Shown: in pieces, positions 1 to 8,363 of the stretch | Numbering within the stretch: the stretch's first letter is position 1 | Layout: each line of letters begins with the position of its first letter | Source of the DNA: Salinisphaera sp049568105 | Lineage (GTDB): Bacteria; Pseudomonadota; Gammaproteobacteria; Nevskiales; Salinisphaeraceae | Direction: 5' to 3' | NCBI RefSeq assembly: GCF_049568105.1 | Contig: NZ_CP145335.1 | Coordinates: forward strand, 1,798,001-1,862,000 | DNA length: 64,000 nucleotides | Notes under the pieces: generated by a model | Told to the model about the DNA's origin: nothing | Databases searched by the model: none | Seen by the model: the letters and a program-made list of their open reading frames with translations, nothing else | Translations under genes and position numbers: made by a program

Positions 1-1
1 G

Positions 2-463
2 CTAGCCGAAGGCCATCTCAAGTACTACGTCTGCGACTTTCCTTCGGAGAAGCTGCGCGGCCACGAACGGGTGATCACGCTGCCGCATCTGGGCGCGTCC
101 ACCGACGAGGCCGAAGACAACAGTGCGATGATGATCGCAGATCAGCTGCGCGACTGGCTGGAAGTCGGCAATATCCGCAACTCGGTGAATTTCCCCGAGG
201 CGATCATGCCGCCGACCGCTAACGCGCATCGGATCGTGGTGATCAACCGCAACCAGCCGAACATGGTGGGTCAGATCACCTCGGCGCTGGCGCGACACGA
301 GCACAACATCGCCGATCTGCTCAACAAGTCGAAGGGCGATGTGGCGTTGTCGTTGGTCGATGTCGACGAAGCCGTGGCCGATGCTGCGCTCGAAGAACTG
401 CGCGGCATTTCAGGCGTGCTTTGCGTGCGCTATCTTGGCGCCATCGGGCGCGACGCTGCCTGA
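2..463 (+). CDS. serA: D-3-phosphoglycerate dehydrogenase, C-terminal part
   Basis: The frame is open from base 2 and stops at TGA 461-463, so only the last 153 residues are in the window. SerA oxidises 3-phosphoglycerate to phosphohydroxypyruvate, the first step of serine synthesis in the cytoplasm. Visible are the end of the NAD/substrate domain (LPHLGASTDEAEDN, near residue 25 of the fragment) and a C-terminal ACT domain starting near HRIVVINRNQPNMVGQ, which binds serine in feedback-inhibited forms. The domain order matches the short SerA type with one ACT domain. It lies about 100 bases upstream of pheA on the same strand; serine and aromatic genes are commonly linked here in gammaproteobacteria. 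Confidence 0.93.
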   Translation, partial: LAEGHLKYYVCDFPSEKLRGHERVITLPHLGASTDEAEDNSAMMIADQLRDWLEVGNIRNSVNFPEAIMPPTANAHRIVVINRNQPNMVGQITSALARHEHNIADLLNKSKGDVALSLVDVDEAVADAALEELRGISGVLCVRYLGAIGRDAA

Positions 464-563
464 CCACGCTTTGCGGGTCGCCGGCTGATCGGTCGGCGAT
501 CCGAATTCCAAAATGACCCCGTATCCGGGATCGGCCGAACCCGGCGAGTCGAGAACTGACGCC

Positions 564-1667
564 ATGAGCACGCTATCCGACGATGAAGCGCTGTCCCGAG
601 CGCGCGCCCAAATCGACGATCTCGACCAGCGTATCCACGCCCTGGTCAACGAACGTGCGGGGGTGGCGCTCGAGGTGGCCCAGATCAAGCAAGCTGCCGG
701 ACGCCTGGATTTCTATCGCCCCGAACGCGAGGCCCAGGTACTGGAGCGAGTCGCCCAGCGCAATCAGGGGCCATTGGCAGACGGCGCGATCACGCGCATC
801 ATGCGCGAAATCATGTCGGCCTGTCTGGCGCTGGAAAAGCCGATGACGGTGGCCTATTTGGGCCCGGAAGGCACCTATACCCAGGCCGCGGTTTACAAGC
901 ATTTCGGCCATGCCGTGGCTGCCCAGCCGAGCCCGGCGATCGGCGATATCTTTCGCGAGGTCGAAGCGGGTAATGCCCAATTCGGCGTAGTGCCGGTCGA
1001 GAATTCTACTGAAGGCGTGGTAACCCACACGCTCGATCAGTTGGTTGGCAGTCGGCTGTCGATCTGCGGCGAAGTCGCGCTTGCCGTGCATCATCATCTG
1101 CTGTCGCATGCCGCGGATGCTTCCCAGATCACCCGGGTGGTCGCGCATGCCCAGTCGTTGGCACAGTGCCGGCAATGGCTGGATACCCATCTGCCGGGGG
1201 CGGTGCGTGAAGCGGTGGCTTCGAACGGCGAAGCCGCACGTCGGGTGGCCGGTGAGCCGAATGCGGCTGCGATCGCAGCCCGTGCGGCCAGCGATTTCTA
1301 CGAGCTGCCGATCTTGGCCTCGAATATCGAAGACGAACCCAACAACACCACGCGATTCCTCGTGCTCGGCCAGCAGGCGGTTGCAGCGTCCGGCCACGAC
1401 ATGACCTCGATTCTGGTGTCGATCCGCAATCGCCCCGGCATGCTGTACCGGCTTCTGGCGCCGGCGGCCGCGGCCGGCGTCGATCTGGCCCGGATCGAAT
1501 CGCGGCCATCGCGTCGGCAGGCCTGGGACTACAACTTCTTCATCGATATCGAAGGACATGCCGACGATGCGCCGGTACGCCAGGTGATCGAGGCGATTGA
1601 AGCCGAGTCTGTGATGCTCAAGATCCTCGGCTCCTACCCGCGCTCGGTCGAGCGCGAAACCGAATAA
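564..1667 (+). CDS. pheA: Bifunctional chorismate mutase/prephenate dehydratase (P-protein)
   Basis: This cytoplasmic enzyme converts chorismate to prephenate and then phenylpyruvate for phenylalanine synthesis. The 367 residues show an AroQ-type chorismate mutase helix bundle (about 1-92, with RARAQIDDLDQRI and FYRPEREAQV), a dehydratase domain beginning at VAYLGPEGTYTQAA and ending near the conserved NNTTRF motif, and a C-terminal ACT domain with the ESRPS motif that senses phenylalanine. The ATG at 564 was chosen because it starts directly before the mutase domain; an in-frame ATG at 513 would add 17 residues with no family similarity. It begins the pheA-hisC-tyrA-aroA-cmk cluster. Confidence 0.95.
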   Translation: MSTLSDDEALSRARAQIDDLDQRIHALVNERAGVALEVAQIKQAAGRLDFYRPEREAQVLERVAQRNQGPLADGAITRIMREIMSACLALEKPMTVAYLGPEGTYTQAAVYKHFGHAVAAQPSPAIGDIFREVEAGNAQFGVVPVENSTEGVVTHTLDQLVGSRLSICGEVALAVHHHLLSHAADASQITRVVAHAQSLAQCRQWLDTHLPGAVREAVASNGEAARRVAGEPNAAAIAARAASDFYELPILASNIEDEPNNTTRFLVLGQQAVAASGHDMTSILVSIRNRPGMLYRLLAPAAAAGVDLARIESRPSRRQAWDYNFFIDIEGHADDAPVRQVIEAIEAESVMLKILGSYPRSVERETE

Positions 1668-1691
1668 TCCAAGCTGTCGACGGAATCTGTC

Positions 1692-2810
1692 ATGCCGCAT
1701 ACGCTGTCCGAACAGGCTCATGCTGGTATCCATGGGCTTAAGGCCTATGTGCCGGGTAAGCCGATCGAGGATCTCAAGCGCGAACTGGGTCTTGAGTCGA
1801 TCATCAAGCTGGCCTCGAACGAAAACCCGCTCGGGACCGCGCCGGCCGCGCTCGCAGCACTGGCCGATTTCGATGGCGATCTGTTTCGCTATCCCGACGG
1901 CAGCGGCTTCGAGCTCAAGCACAAGGTCGCCGCACGCCATCGCGTATCGGTCGATACCATCACCCTGGGTAATGGCTCGGACGATATCCTGGAGCTGGCT
2001 GGACGGGTGTTTCTCGGGCCGGGCAAGAACGCCGTGGTCTCGCAGCACTCTTTTGCGGTTTATCCGATCGTCGCACGCGGCGTGAATGCCTACGTTCGGG
2101 AAGTGCCGGCACTCGGCCTGGATTCCGATATGCCGCGTGGGCACGACCTCGAAGCGATGCTGGCCGCGATCGACGACCATACCGGCGTCGTGTTCATCGC
2201 CAATCCCAATAATCCGACCGGAACCTGGGCTGCCCATGCGGAGTTGGAATCGTTCCTGGAGCGGGTACCGGCGGCGACCGTGGTGGTGCTCGACCAAGCC
2301 TATATCGAATACCAGACCGCCGATGCAGTGGCCGATATCGCCGGCTGGATCGAGCGGTTTCCGAACCTGATCGTGACTCGAACGTTCTCGAAAATCTTCG
2401 GTATGGCCGCACTGCGTTTCGGCTACGGCCTGAGCTCGCCGGAAGTCGCCGACTATCTCAATCGTATTCGCCAGCCGTTCAACGTGAACATGCTGGCGAT
2501 GCACTGTGCGGCGGCCGCGATCGAGGATCACGACTTTATCGCCCGTTCGGTCGAATCGAATACGGCCGAGCGTGCTCGGTTGGCAGCGGCGCTCGCCGAG
2601 CGCGGCCTGGCGAGTCTGCCGTCGCAGGCTAATTTTCTGACCTTCGATACGCAACGCCAAGCGCAGCCGGTCTACGATGCGCTGCTCCACGAAGGCGTAA
2701 TCGTACGCCCGCTGGCCGGCTACGGGCTACCGAACCATCTGCGGGTCACGATCGGCAAGCCCGAGGAGAACGCGCGTTTTCTGGCGGCCCTCGACCGTGT
2801 GCTCGGCTGA
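1692..2810 (+). CDS. hisC: Histidinol-phosphate/aromatic aminotransferase
   Basis: A fold-type I PLP aminotransferase of 372 residues. It has the N-terminal LASNENPLG signature, the NPNNPTGT loop at residues 171-178, the PLP lysine K234 in TFSKIFGMAALRFGYG and the following arginine. The HisC family transaminates histidinol phosphate. Its position between pheA and tyrA suggests that this copy (the HisHb type of the Pseudomonas supraoperon) also, or mainly, transaminates aromatic keto acids such as phenylpyruvate. The stop codon TGA shares one base with the ATG of tyrA, so the two are translationally coupled. Confidence 0.93.
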   Translation: MPHTLSEQAHAGIHGLKAYVPGKPIEDLKRELGLESIIKLASNENPLGTAPAALAALADFDGDLFRYPDGSGFELKHKVAARHRVSVDTITLGNGSDDILELAGRVFLGPGKNAVVSQHSFAVYPIVARGVNAYVREVPALGLDSDMPRGHDLEAMLAAIDDHTGVVFIANPNNPTGTWAAHAELESFLERVPAATVVVLDQAYIEYQTADAVADIAGWIERFPNLIVTRTFSKIFGMAALRFGYGLSSPEVADYLNRIRQPFNVNMLAMHCAAAAIEDHDFIARSVESNTAERARLAAALAERGLASLPSQANFLTFDTQRQAQPVYDALLHEGVIVRPLAGYGLPNHLRVTIGKPEENARFLAALDRVLG

Positions 2811-3718
2811 TGGCTAACCAGGCGACGGCCGTATTGCCGGTCGATCAGGTAGCGATCGTCGGGCTCGGGCTGATCGGCGGGTCGATCGCGCGCGGACTGC
2901 GCGCGGCCGGCTATCGAGGCCGCCTGACCGGTGCGGTCGCGAGTGCAGCCGATGCTGAGCACGCGCTCGCCCTGGATTTGGTCGATGCAGCCTATGACGA
3001 TATCGCAGCCGCCGTGGCCGAGGCCCGGCTGATCGTGGTGGCGGTGCCGCCCGGCGCCATGGCCGGCGTATTGCAGGAGATCGCCGCGGCGGCGCCGCAC
3101 GATGCCGTAATTACCGACACCGGCAGCAGCAAGGCCAGCGTGATCGAAGCCGCGACTGCGGCCTTCGGCGGCGAAGCGGTATCGCGCTTCGTGCCGGGCC
3201 ATCCGATTGCCGGGACCGAGAATAGCGGCCTCCAAGCTGGCTTTGCGACGCTGTTTACCCAGCGGCGCACGATCCTGACGCCGATCGCAGCGACCGATCC
3301 GGCGGCGCTGGCGACGGTCGAGCAGCTATGGCGCCTGCTTGGCGCAGTGGTGACCTCGATGAGTGCGGCCCACCACGACGAAGTGCTGGCGGCCACCAGC
3401 CATTTGCCGCATGTTCTGGCTTATGCGCTGGTCGACACGCTCGCCGGCATGGCCGAGCGCACCGAGATATTCGAGTATGCCGCCGGCGGCTTCGCCGATT
3501 TCACCCGGATTGCATCTAGCGATCCGACACTGTGGCGCGATATCGTCTGCGCCAACCGGGCGCCGCTGTTGGCGGCCGTCGATGCCTTCATCGATCATCT
3601 GCAGGACGTTCGCGTAGCGATCGACGCAGCCGATGCCACGCGGCTCGAGGCAATCTTCACACGGGCCAAGACCGCACGCGACGACTTCGTGCTGACAAGG
3701 GAGAACCAAGGTCAATGA
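2810..3718 (+). CDS. tyrA: Prephenate dehydrogenase
   Basis: Oxidatively decarboxylates prephenate to 4-hydroxyphenylpyruvate using NAD(P), for tyrosine synthesis. The 302-residue protein has the Rossmann glycine motif VAIVGLGLIGGS (14-25), TDTGSSK (102-108), the HPIAGTE motif (131-137) and SHLPH (197-201) with the catalytic histidine. There is no ACT domain, so feedback control, if any, is in the catalytic core. The start overlaps the hisC stop by one base and the stop overlaps aroA by four bases (ATGA at 3715). In pseudomonads tyrA and aroA are fused into one protein; here they are separate genes in different frames. Confidence 0.94.
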   Translation: MANQATAVLPVDQVAIVGLGLIGGSIARGLRAAGYRGRLTGAVASAADAEHALALDLVDAAYDDIAAAVAEARLIVVAVPPGAMAGVLQEIAAAAPHDAVITDTGSSKASVIEAATAAFGGEAVSRFVPGHPIAGTENSGLQAGFATLFTQRRTILTPIAATDPAALATVEQLWRLLGAVVTSMSAAHHDEVLAATSHLPHVLAYALVDTLAGMAERTEIFEYAAGGFADFTRIASSDPTLWRDIVCANRAPLLAAVDAFIDHLQDVRVAIDAADATRLEAIFTRAKTARDDFVLTRENQGQ

Positions 3719-5040
3719 GCGGTACCAGCTTCACCGTCCAGCCGGGCGGCCAGTTGAACGGCCGCCTGCGGGTGCCGGGCGACAAATCGATTTCGCATCG
3801 CGCGATTATGTTCGCCGCGATCGCCCAGGGCACGACCTGCATTACTGGTTTTCTGGAAAGCGAGGATTGCCTGGCCACGCTGCGTGCGTTTAATGCCATG
3901 GGCCTGCAGCACACACAGCGCGACGGCGCCTGGGTGGTCGAGGGCATGGGCATGCATGGGCTGCAGGCGCCAACGGCGCCGCTGGACCTCGGTAATTCCG
4001 GCACCTCGATGCGGCTGTTGTCTGGCTTGATGGTCGGCCAGGCCTTCGATTCGGTCCTGACTGGCGATGCCAGCCTGTCTCGGCGGCCGATGAATCGTGT
4101 GATCGATCCGCTGACCCAGATGGGCGCCCAGATCGCTGGGCAGGCCGGCGGCCGAGCGCCGTTATCGATCACTGGCGGTGTCGCGCTGACCGCGATCGAC
4201 TATACGCCGCCGGTTGCCAGTGCGCAGATCAAATCCTGCGTGCTGCTGGCCGGCCTATATGCCAACGGCGTGACCCGCGTACACGAACCGGGCATCAGCC
4301 GCGATCATACCGAGCGCATGCTCGGCGCCTTCGGCGTCGAGATCGAGCGCGATGGCCGCAGTCTTGCCCTGGCCGGCGGTCAGGCGTTGCAGGCGGCAGA
4401 CATTGCGGTGCCGGCGGATCTGTCCTCGGCCGCGTTCTTCCTCGTAGGGGCTGCGATCACTCCCGGTAGTGACTTATGGCTCGAAGAAGTCGGCATCAAT
4501 GCGACCCGCCGCGGCGTGATCGACGTCTTGGTGTCGATGGGTGCGGATATCGAGTTGCACAACGAGCGCGACCAGGCCGGCGAACCGGTCGCTGATATCC
4601 GGATCCGCGGTTCGGCGTTACAAGGTGTCGACATCGGCGCGTCCGAGGTCGAACTGGCGATCGACGAATGTCCGGCGATATTCGTGGCGGCCGCCTGCGC
4701 CGAAGGCACGACGCGGGTCACCGGTGCCGCCGAACTACGGGTCAAAGAATGCGACCGCATCGCGGTCATGGCCGAAGGCCTGACGGCACTGGGCATCGAA
4801 TGCACAGAGGTCGAGGACGGCCTGACCATCGTGGGCCAAGGCGCGGGCGCAGTGTTCGACGGCGGCGAGATCGCCAGCCATGAAGACCATCGCATCGCCA
4901 TGTCGTTCGCCATGGCCGGGCTGCGTGCGAATAGCCCGATTCGAATCGACGACTGCGACTATGTCGATACCTCGTTTCCGGGGTTCGTGGAATTGGCAGC
5001 CCAGGCCGGGTTGTCGATCCAGGCACAGGGTGTGTCATGA
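3715..5040 (+). CDS. aroA: 3-phosphoshikimate 1-carboxyvinyltransferase (EPSP synthase)
   Basis: Joins phosphoenolpyruvate and shikimate 3-phosphate in the sixth step of the shikimate pathway. The 441 residues show the two-domain fold signatures PGDKSISHRA near residue 21, LGNSGTSMRLLSG near 95, the RxKECDR-type motif as RVKECDR, and HEDHRIAMSFA near the C-terminus. The ATG at 3715 overlaps the tyrA stop as ATGA; the open frame extends further upstream inside tyrA, but that part has no family similarity. The stop overlaps cmk in a second ATGA at 5037, so tyrA, aroA and cmk form one coupled unit. Confidence 0.95.
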   Translation: MSGTSFTVQPGGQLNGRLRVPGDKSISHRAIMFAAIAQGTTCITGFLESEDCLATLRAFNAMGLQHTQRDGAWVVEGMGMHGLQAPTAPLDLGNSGTSMRLLSGLMVGQAFDSVLTGDASLSRRPMNRVIDPLTQMGAQIAGQAGGRAPLSITGGVALTAIDYTPPVASAQIKSCVLLAGLYANGVTRVHEPGISRDHTERMLGAFGVEIERDGRSLALAGGQALQAADIAVPADLSSAAFFLVGAAITPGSDLWLEEVGINATRRGVIDVLVSMGADIELHNERDQAGEPVADIRIRGSALQGVDIGASEVELAIDECPAIFVAAACAEGTTRVTGAAELRVKECDRIAVMAEGLTALGIECTEVEDGLTIVGQGAGAVFDGGEIASHEDHRIAMSFAMAGLRANSPIRIDDCDYVDTSFPGFVELAAQAGLSIQAQGVS

Positions 5041-5738
5041 CTCGCCCGGCACCGATCATCACGCTAGACGGGCCGGGTGGGGCAGGCAAAGGCACGCTCG
5101 CCTCGCAGTTGTCGGAGTGGCTCGGTTGGTTCTTGCTCGACAGCGGCGCGCTGTATCGGCTCGTGGGGCTGCGCGCTCTGCGCGACGGGCTCGATCCCGA
5201 GGTGGCCGAAGACCGTCGGCAGGCGGTCGAAGTCGCGCGTCAGTTGGCGATCCGATTCGTGCCTGGCGGCCAGCAAGGCCAGCGTGTCGAGTTGGCCGGA
5301 GAAGATGTGACCGACGCGATCCGTTCCGACTCGGTCGCCGAAGCCGCCTCGCGCTGGGCAGTACAGCCGGAGATTCGCGAAGCGCTTCTAGAGCGCCAGC
5401 GTGCCTTCGTTGCGCCGCCTGGACTGATCGCCGACGGACGCGATATGGGCACGGCCATCTTCCCGAACGCCGACCTGAAGCTCTACATCACGGCCTCGGC
5501 GGCCGAGCGGGCCGAACGTCGATATGCCCAGTTGTCGGAAATGGGTGTTGCTGCTAATCTCGAACAGATATATCGTGAGATCGTGGAGCGCGATGAACGT
5601 GATGCCTCGCGTGAAGCGTCTCCACTTAAGCCGGCGGTCGATGCATGTGTCATCGATACCACTGGCGAGAGCGTCGCTGCCTCGTGGCAAAAGATTCGCG
5701 ACTTGGTAGCGGCCAAGGGCTGGTTGCCTCTCCGGTAG
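5037..5738 (+). CDS. cmk: Cytidylate kinase
   Basis: Phosphorylates CMP and dCMP with ATP. The 233-residue protein begins with the P-loop LDGPGGAGKGTLA (residues about 10-22), followed by LDSGALYRLVGL in the nucleotide-binding region, DGRDMGTAIFPNADLK in the core and a lid with RDERDASREASPLKPA. Length and motifs match the bacterial Cmk family (about 225-230 residues). Its ATG overlaps the aroA stop by four bases. It is followed after 105 bases by rpsA, the usual cmk-rpsA order. Confidence 0.95.
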   Translation: MTRPAPIITLDGPGGAGKGTLASQLSEWLGWFLLDSGALYRLVGLRALRDGLDPEVAEDRRQAVEVARQLAIRFVPGGQQGQRVELAGEDVTDAIRSDSVAEAASRWAVQPEIREALLERQRAFVAPPGLIADGRDMGTAIFPNADLKLYITASAAERAERRYAQLSEMGVAANLEQIYREIVERDERDASREASPLKPAVDACVIDTTGESVAASWQKIRDLVAAKGWLPLR

Positions 5739-5843
5739 TCAGCTTAATTAGGGTCCGTTCGTGGTGCAATGCCGCGGGCGGTGTTTTTGTCTTTATCAAC
5801 AACCGATGGTGTCCATCTGGACGCCGCAGGATTTTTCCCTCAC

Positions 5844-7523
5844 ATGTCTGAAAGTTTCGCCGAGCTATTCGAGCAAAGTCTGCAGGGTCGCACCATGCAG
5901 CCCGGTTCCCTCATCAATGCTGAGGTACTGGAAGTAAAAAACGATGTCGTGATCGTCGATGCGGGCCTGAAGTCCGAAGGCGTGATCCCGATCGATGAAT
6001 TCTACGACGAAAACGGCGAGCTGACCGTTGGCGAAGGCGATAAGGTCGAAGTCGCCCTGGAAGCCGTAGAAGATGGTTTCGGCGCGACCCGGCTGTCGAA
6101 GGAAAAGGCCCAGCGCATCCGCACTTGGGACTTCCTGACCGACGCCTACGAAAATGGCGAGTCGGTGGTCGGCCACATCTCTGGCAAGGTCAAGGGCGGC
6201 TACACGGTCGACGTGGGCAATATCCGTGCATTCCTGCCGGGTTCGCTCGTGGACGTGCGTCCGGTGCGCGACACCACCTATCTGGAAGGCAAGCCGCTCG
6301 AATTCCGCGTCATCAAGCTCGATCGCCTGCGTAACAACGTAGTCGTCTCGCGTCGCGACGTGCTCAAGGAAGAGTACAGCGAAGAACGCAAGCAGCTGCT
6401 CGACACGCTGCAGGAAGGCATTGTCCTGCGCGGTATCGTCAAGAACCTGGTCGATTACGGCGCCTTCGTCGACCTCGGCGGCATCGATGGCCTGCTGCAC
6501 ATCACCGACATGTCCTGGAAGCGTATCAAGGACCCGTCGGAAGTGGTCTCGGTCGGCTCCGAGATCGAGGTTAAGGTGCTCAAGTTCGATCGCGAGCGCA
6601 CCCGTGTATCGCTGGGTCTGAAACAGCTTGGCGACGACCCGTGGGTCAACATCGCCCGGCGCTATCCGGAACACACACGGCTGTTTGGCAACGTGACCAA
6701 CATCACCGACTACGGTGCCTTCGTTGAAATCGAAGAAGGCGTGGAAGGCCTGGTGCACGTCTCCGAAATGGACTGGACCAACAAGAACGTCAACCCGAAC
6801 CAGGTGGTCTCGGTCGGCGACGAGGTCGAGGTCATGGTGCTCGAAATCGACGAAGAGCGCCGTCGTATCTCGCTGGGCATGAAGCAGTGCCAGTCCAACC
6901 CCTGGGAAGACTTCGCGGCACAGCATGCCCGCAACGACGTTGTCTCCGGCCAGATCAAGTCGATCACCGATTTCGGTATCTTCGTCGGCCTGCCGGGCAA
7001 CATCGACGGTCTGGTGCATCTGTCGGATCTGTCCTGGAACGAGGCTGGCGAGGAAGTCGTCCGCAATTATTCCAAGGGCGACGAAGTCGAAGCCGTGGTT
7101 CTGGCGATCGACGCCGACCGCGAGCGGATCTCGCTGGGCATCAAGCAGCTCGCGCAGGATCCGATGGGCAGCTTCGTGGCCGATCATCCGAAGGGCAGCA
7201 TCGTAAACGGCACGATTTCGGAAGTGGACGCCCGCGGCGCCTCGGTCGATCTCGGCAACGACGTGATCGGCTACATTCGGGCCTCGGACATCTCGCGTGA
7301 TCGGGTCGAGGACGCCCGCAGCGTGCTGTCTGAAGGCGAACCGGTCGAAGCGCGGTTTGTCGGTGTGGATCGTCGCAATCGCTCTATCAGCCTGTCGATT
7401 CGTGCCAAGGAAGAGAAGGACGAGCAGCAGGCGATGCGCGAGTACGCGGATACCGATGCCTCGACTGGCACGACCAGCCTGGGTGATCTGCTCAAAGAGC
7501 AGATGGCCGATCGCGACAGCTGA
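5844..7523 (+). CDS. rpsA: 30S ribosomal protein S1
   Basis: S1 binds mRNA on the 30S subunit and helps recruit structured or weak-SD messages. The 559-residue protein has the six S1 repeats of proteobacterial S1; the later repeats show the consensus DYGAFVDLGGIDGLLH, DYGAFVEIEEGVEGLVH and DFGIFVGLPGNIDGLVH, each closing with a ERxRISLGxKQ-type strand. The ATG at 5844 gives the standard MSESFAELFEQS start; an upstream in-frame ATG at 5769 would add 25 unrelated residues. It is followed by a strong intrinsic terminator at 7533-7566, which ends the unit before ihfB. Confidence 0.97.
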   Translation: MSESFAELFEQSLQGRTMQPGSLINAEVLEVKNDVVIVDAGLKSEGVIPIDEFYDENGELTVGEGDKVEVALEAVEDGFGATRLSKEKAQRIRTWDFLTDAYENGESVVGHISGKVKGGYTVDVGNIRAFLPGSLVDVRPVRDTTYLEGKPLEFRVIKLDRLRNNVVVSRRDVLKEEYSEERKQLLDTLQEGIVLRGIVKNLVDYGAFVDLGGIDGLLHITDMSWKRIKDPSEVVSVGSEIEVKVLKFDRERTRVSLGLKQLGDDPWVNIARRYPEHTRLFGNVTNITDYGAFVEIEEGVEGLVHVSEMDWTNKNVNPNQVVSVGDEVEVMVLEIDEERRRISLGMKQCQSNPWEDFAAQHARNDVVSGQIKSITDFGIFVGLPGNIDGLVHLSDLSWNEAGEEVVRNYSKGDEVEAVVLAIDADRERISLGIKQLAQDPMGSFVADHPKGSIVNGTISEVDARGASVDLGNDVIGYIRASDISRDRVEDARSVLSEGEPVEARFVGVDRRNRSISLSIRAKEEKDEQQAMREYADTDASTGTTSLGDLLKEQMADRDS

Positions 7524-7532
7524 TCGCGAAAA

Positions 7533-7566
7533 AAAACGCGAGGCGCTTGCGTGCGCCTCGCGTTTT
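7533..7566 (+). terminator. Intrinsic terminator after rpsA
   Basis: A 14-base perfect inverted repeat, AAAACGCGAGGCGC at 7533-7546 and its complement at 7553-7566 with a six-base loop, lies 10 bases after the rpsA stop. The right arm ends in TTTT and is followed by AAATAG. The A tract on the left arm means it could also act on the minus strand. Confidence 0.85.
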
Positions 7567-7617
7567 AAATAGCCTCTTAGTTGGTTACTGCAGATTTTGG
7601 TACAAGGCAAAAAAAAT

Positions 7618-7688
7618 GCCGTCCCATATCTGCGGTAATTGATTTTGGGGGCGGGCCGATATGTCTTCGGCGCGTCAAGGGGGACGGC
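7618..7688. repeat. Long-range inverted repeat in the ihfB leader
   Basis: GCCGTCCC at 7618-7625 is repeated in inverse complement as GGGACGGC at 7681-7688, 20 bases before the ihfB start. The arms would close a 55-base loop in the ihfB transcript. A smaller GGCA-TGCC hairpin around an A-run (7606-7620) precedes it. Whether it regulates ihfB or belongs to a promoter region cannot be told from sequence. Confidence 0.4.
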
Positions 7689-7708
7689 GTTTCTAGGGAG
7701 AGCGCTGG

Positions 7709-7996
7709 ATGACTAAATCCGAGTTGATTGAGCGTCTGGTTAATCGCCAGACACATATGACCCAACGCGACGTAGAGCTGGCGGTTAAGCTGCTTCTCGA
7801 CAACGTGATCGGCGAATTGGCCGATGGCGGACGTGTCGAGATTCGTGGCTTCGGCAGTTTTTCGGTCCATCATCGGCCGGCGCGACGTGGCCGCAATCCC
7901 AAAACGGGAGAGGCGGTCGATATACCGCGTAAATACGTGCCGCACTTCAAGCCCGGCAAGGAACTGCGCGAGCGAGTCAATCGTCAGGGATCGTAG
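7709..7996 (+). CDS. ihfB: Integration host factor subunit beta
   Basis: A DNA-bending nucleoid protein that works as a heterodimer with IhfA. The 95-residue sequence starts MTKSELIERL and carries the HU/IHF signature GFGSFSVHHRPARRGRNPKT and the tail IPRKYVPHFKPGKELRERVN. The position downstream of rpsA is the typical gammaproteobacterial location, and the length is standard. A purine-rich stretch (AGGGAGAG) about 9 bases before the ATG serves as ribosome binding site. The strong terminator behind rpsA suggests that ihfB has its own promoter in the 140-base gap. Confidence 0.96.
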   Translation: MTKSELIERLVNRQTHMTQRDVELAVKLLLDNVIGELADGGRVEIRGFGSFSVHHRPARRGRNPKTGEAVDIPRKYVPHFKPGKELRERVNRQGS

Positions 7997-8072
7997 CGTT
8001 TCCGGCCGTTCAATGGCCAAGCCGGAGACAGTACGGATAGACTAGCGAATCGCCGTTGCAGCGAGGAGAGTC

Positions 8073-8363
8073 ATGCTGCGTCTTATCCGAAATCTGATCG
8101 TCATTATCGCCGTTGTGATCGGCTTGGCTTTCGGGTTCTTCAATTACAATCCGACTTCGGTCGATCTGCTCTGGACGACGACTGAGGCGCCATTAGCGGT
8201 GTTGCTCGGGCTGGCGTTTTTGCTGGGCCTGATCATTGCTCTGCTGCTCTGTGGCGTGCGCATGGCCAAGCTGCGCGCTCGCCTGTCGAGTACCCGGCGC
8301 CAACTCAAGGACGCAGAAGCGGAAATTTCGAATCTGCGGAGCATGCCTATCCACGATGCTTAA
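8073..8363 (+). CDS. lapA: LapA family lipopolysaccharide assembly membrane protein
   Basis: A 96-residue inner membrane protein with two hydrophobic segments (about 6-24 and 41-63) and a basic, coiled-coil C-terminus (KLRARLSSTRRQLKDAEAEI), as in LapA/DUF1049 proteins. In E. coli LapA acts with LapB to control LPS synthesis through FtsH-dependent turnover of LpxC. The gene is coupled to lapB: the lapB ATG at 8356 lies eight bases inside the lapA 3' end. GAGGAG upstream of the ATG at 8073 supports the start. Confidence 0.9.
   Translation: MLRLIRNLIVIIAVVIGLAFGFFNYNPTSVDLLWTTTEAPLAVLLGLAFLLGLIIALLLCGVRMAKLRARLSSTRRQLKDAEAEISNLRSMPIHDA

Noticed and set aside
573..2690. A 705-codon open frame on the minus strand opposite pheA and hisC
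   Set aside because: It is the antisense shadow of two well-supported genes in high-GC DNA and has no recognisable domain or ribosome binding site.
5865..7610. A 581-codon open frame on the minus strand opposite rpsA
   Set aside because: It mirrors the six S1 repeats and starts inside the ihfB leader; the plus-strand rpsA explains the sequence fully.
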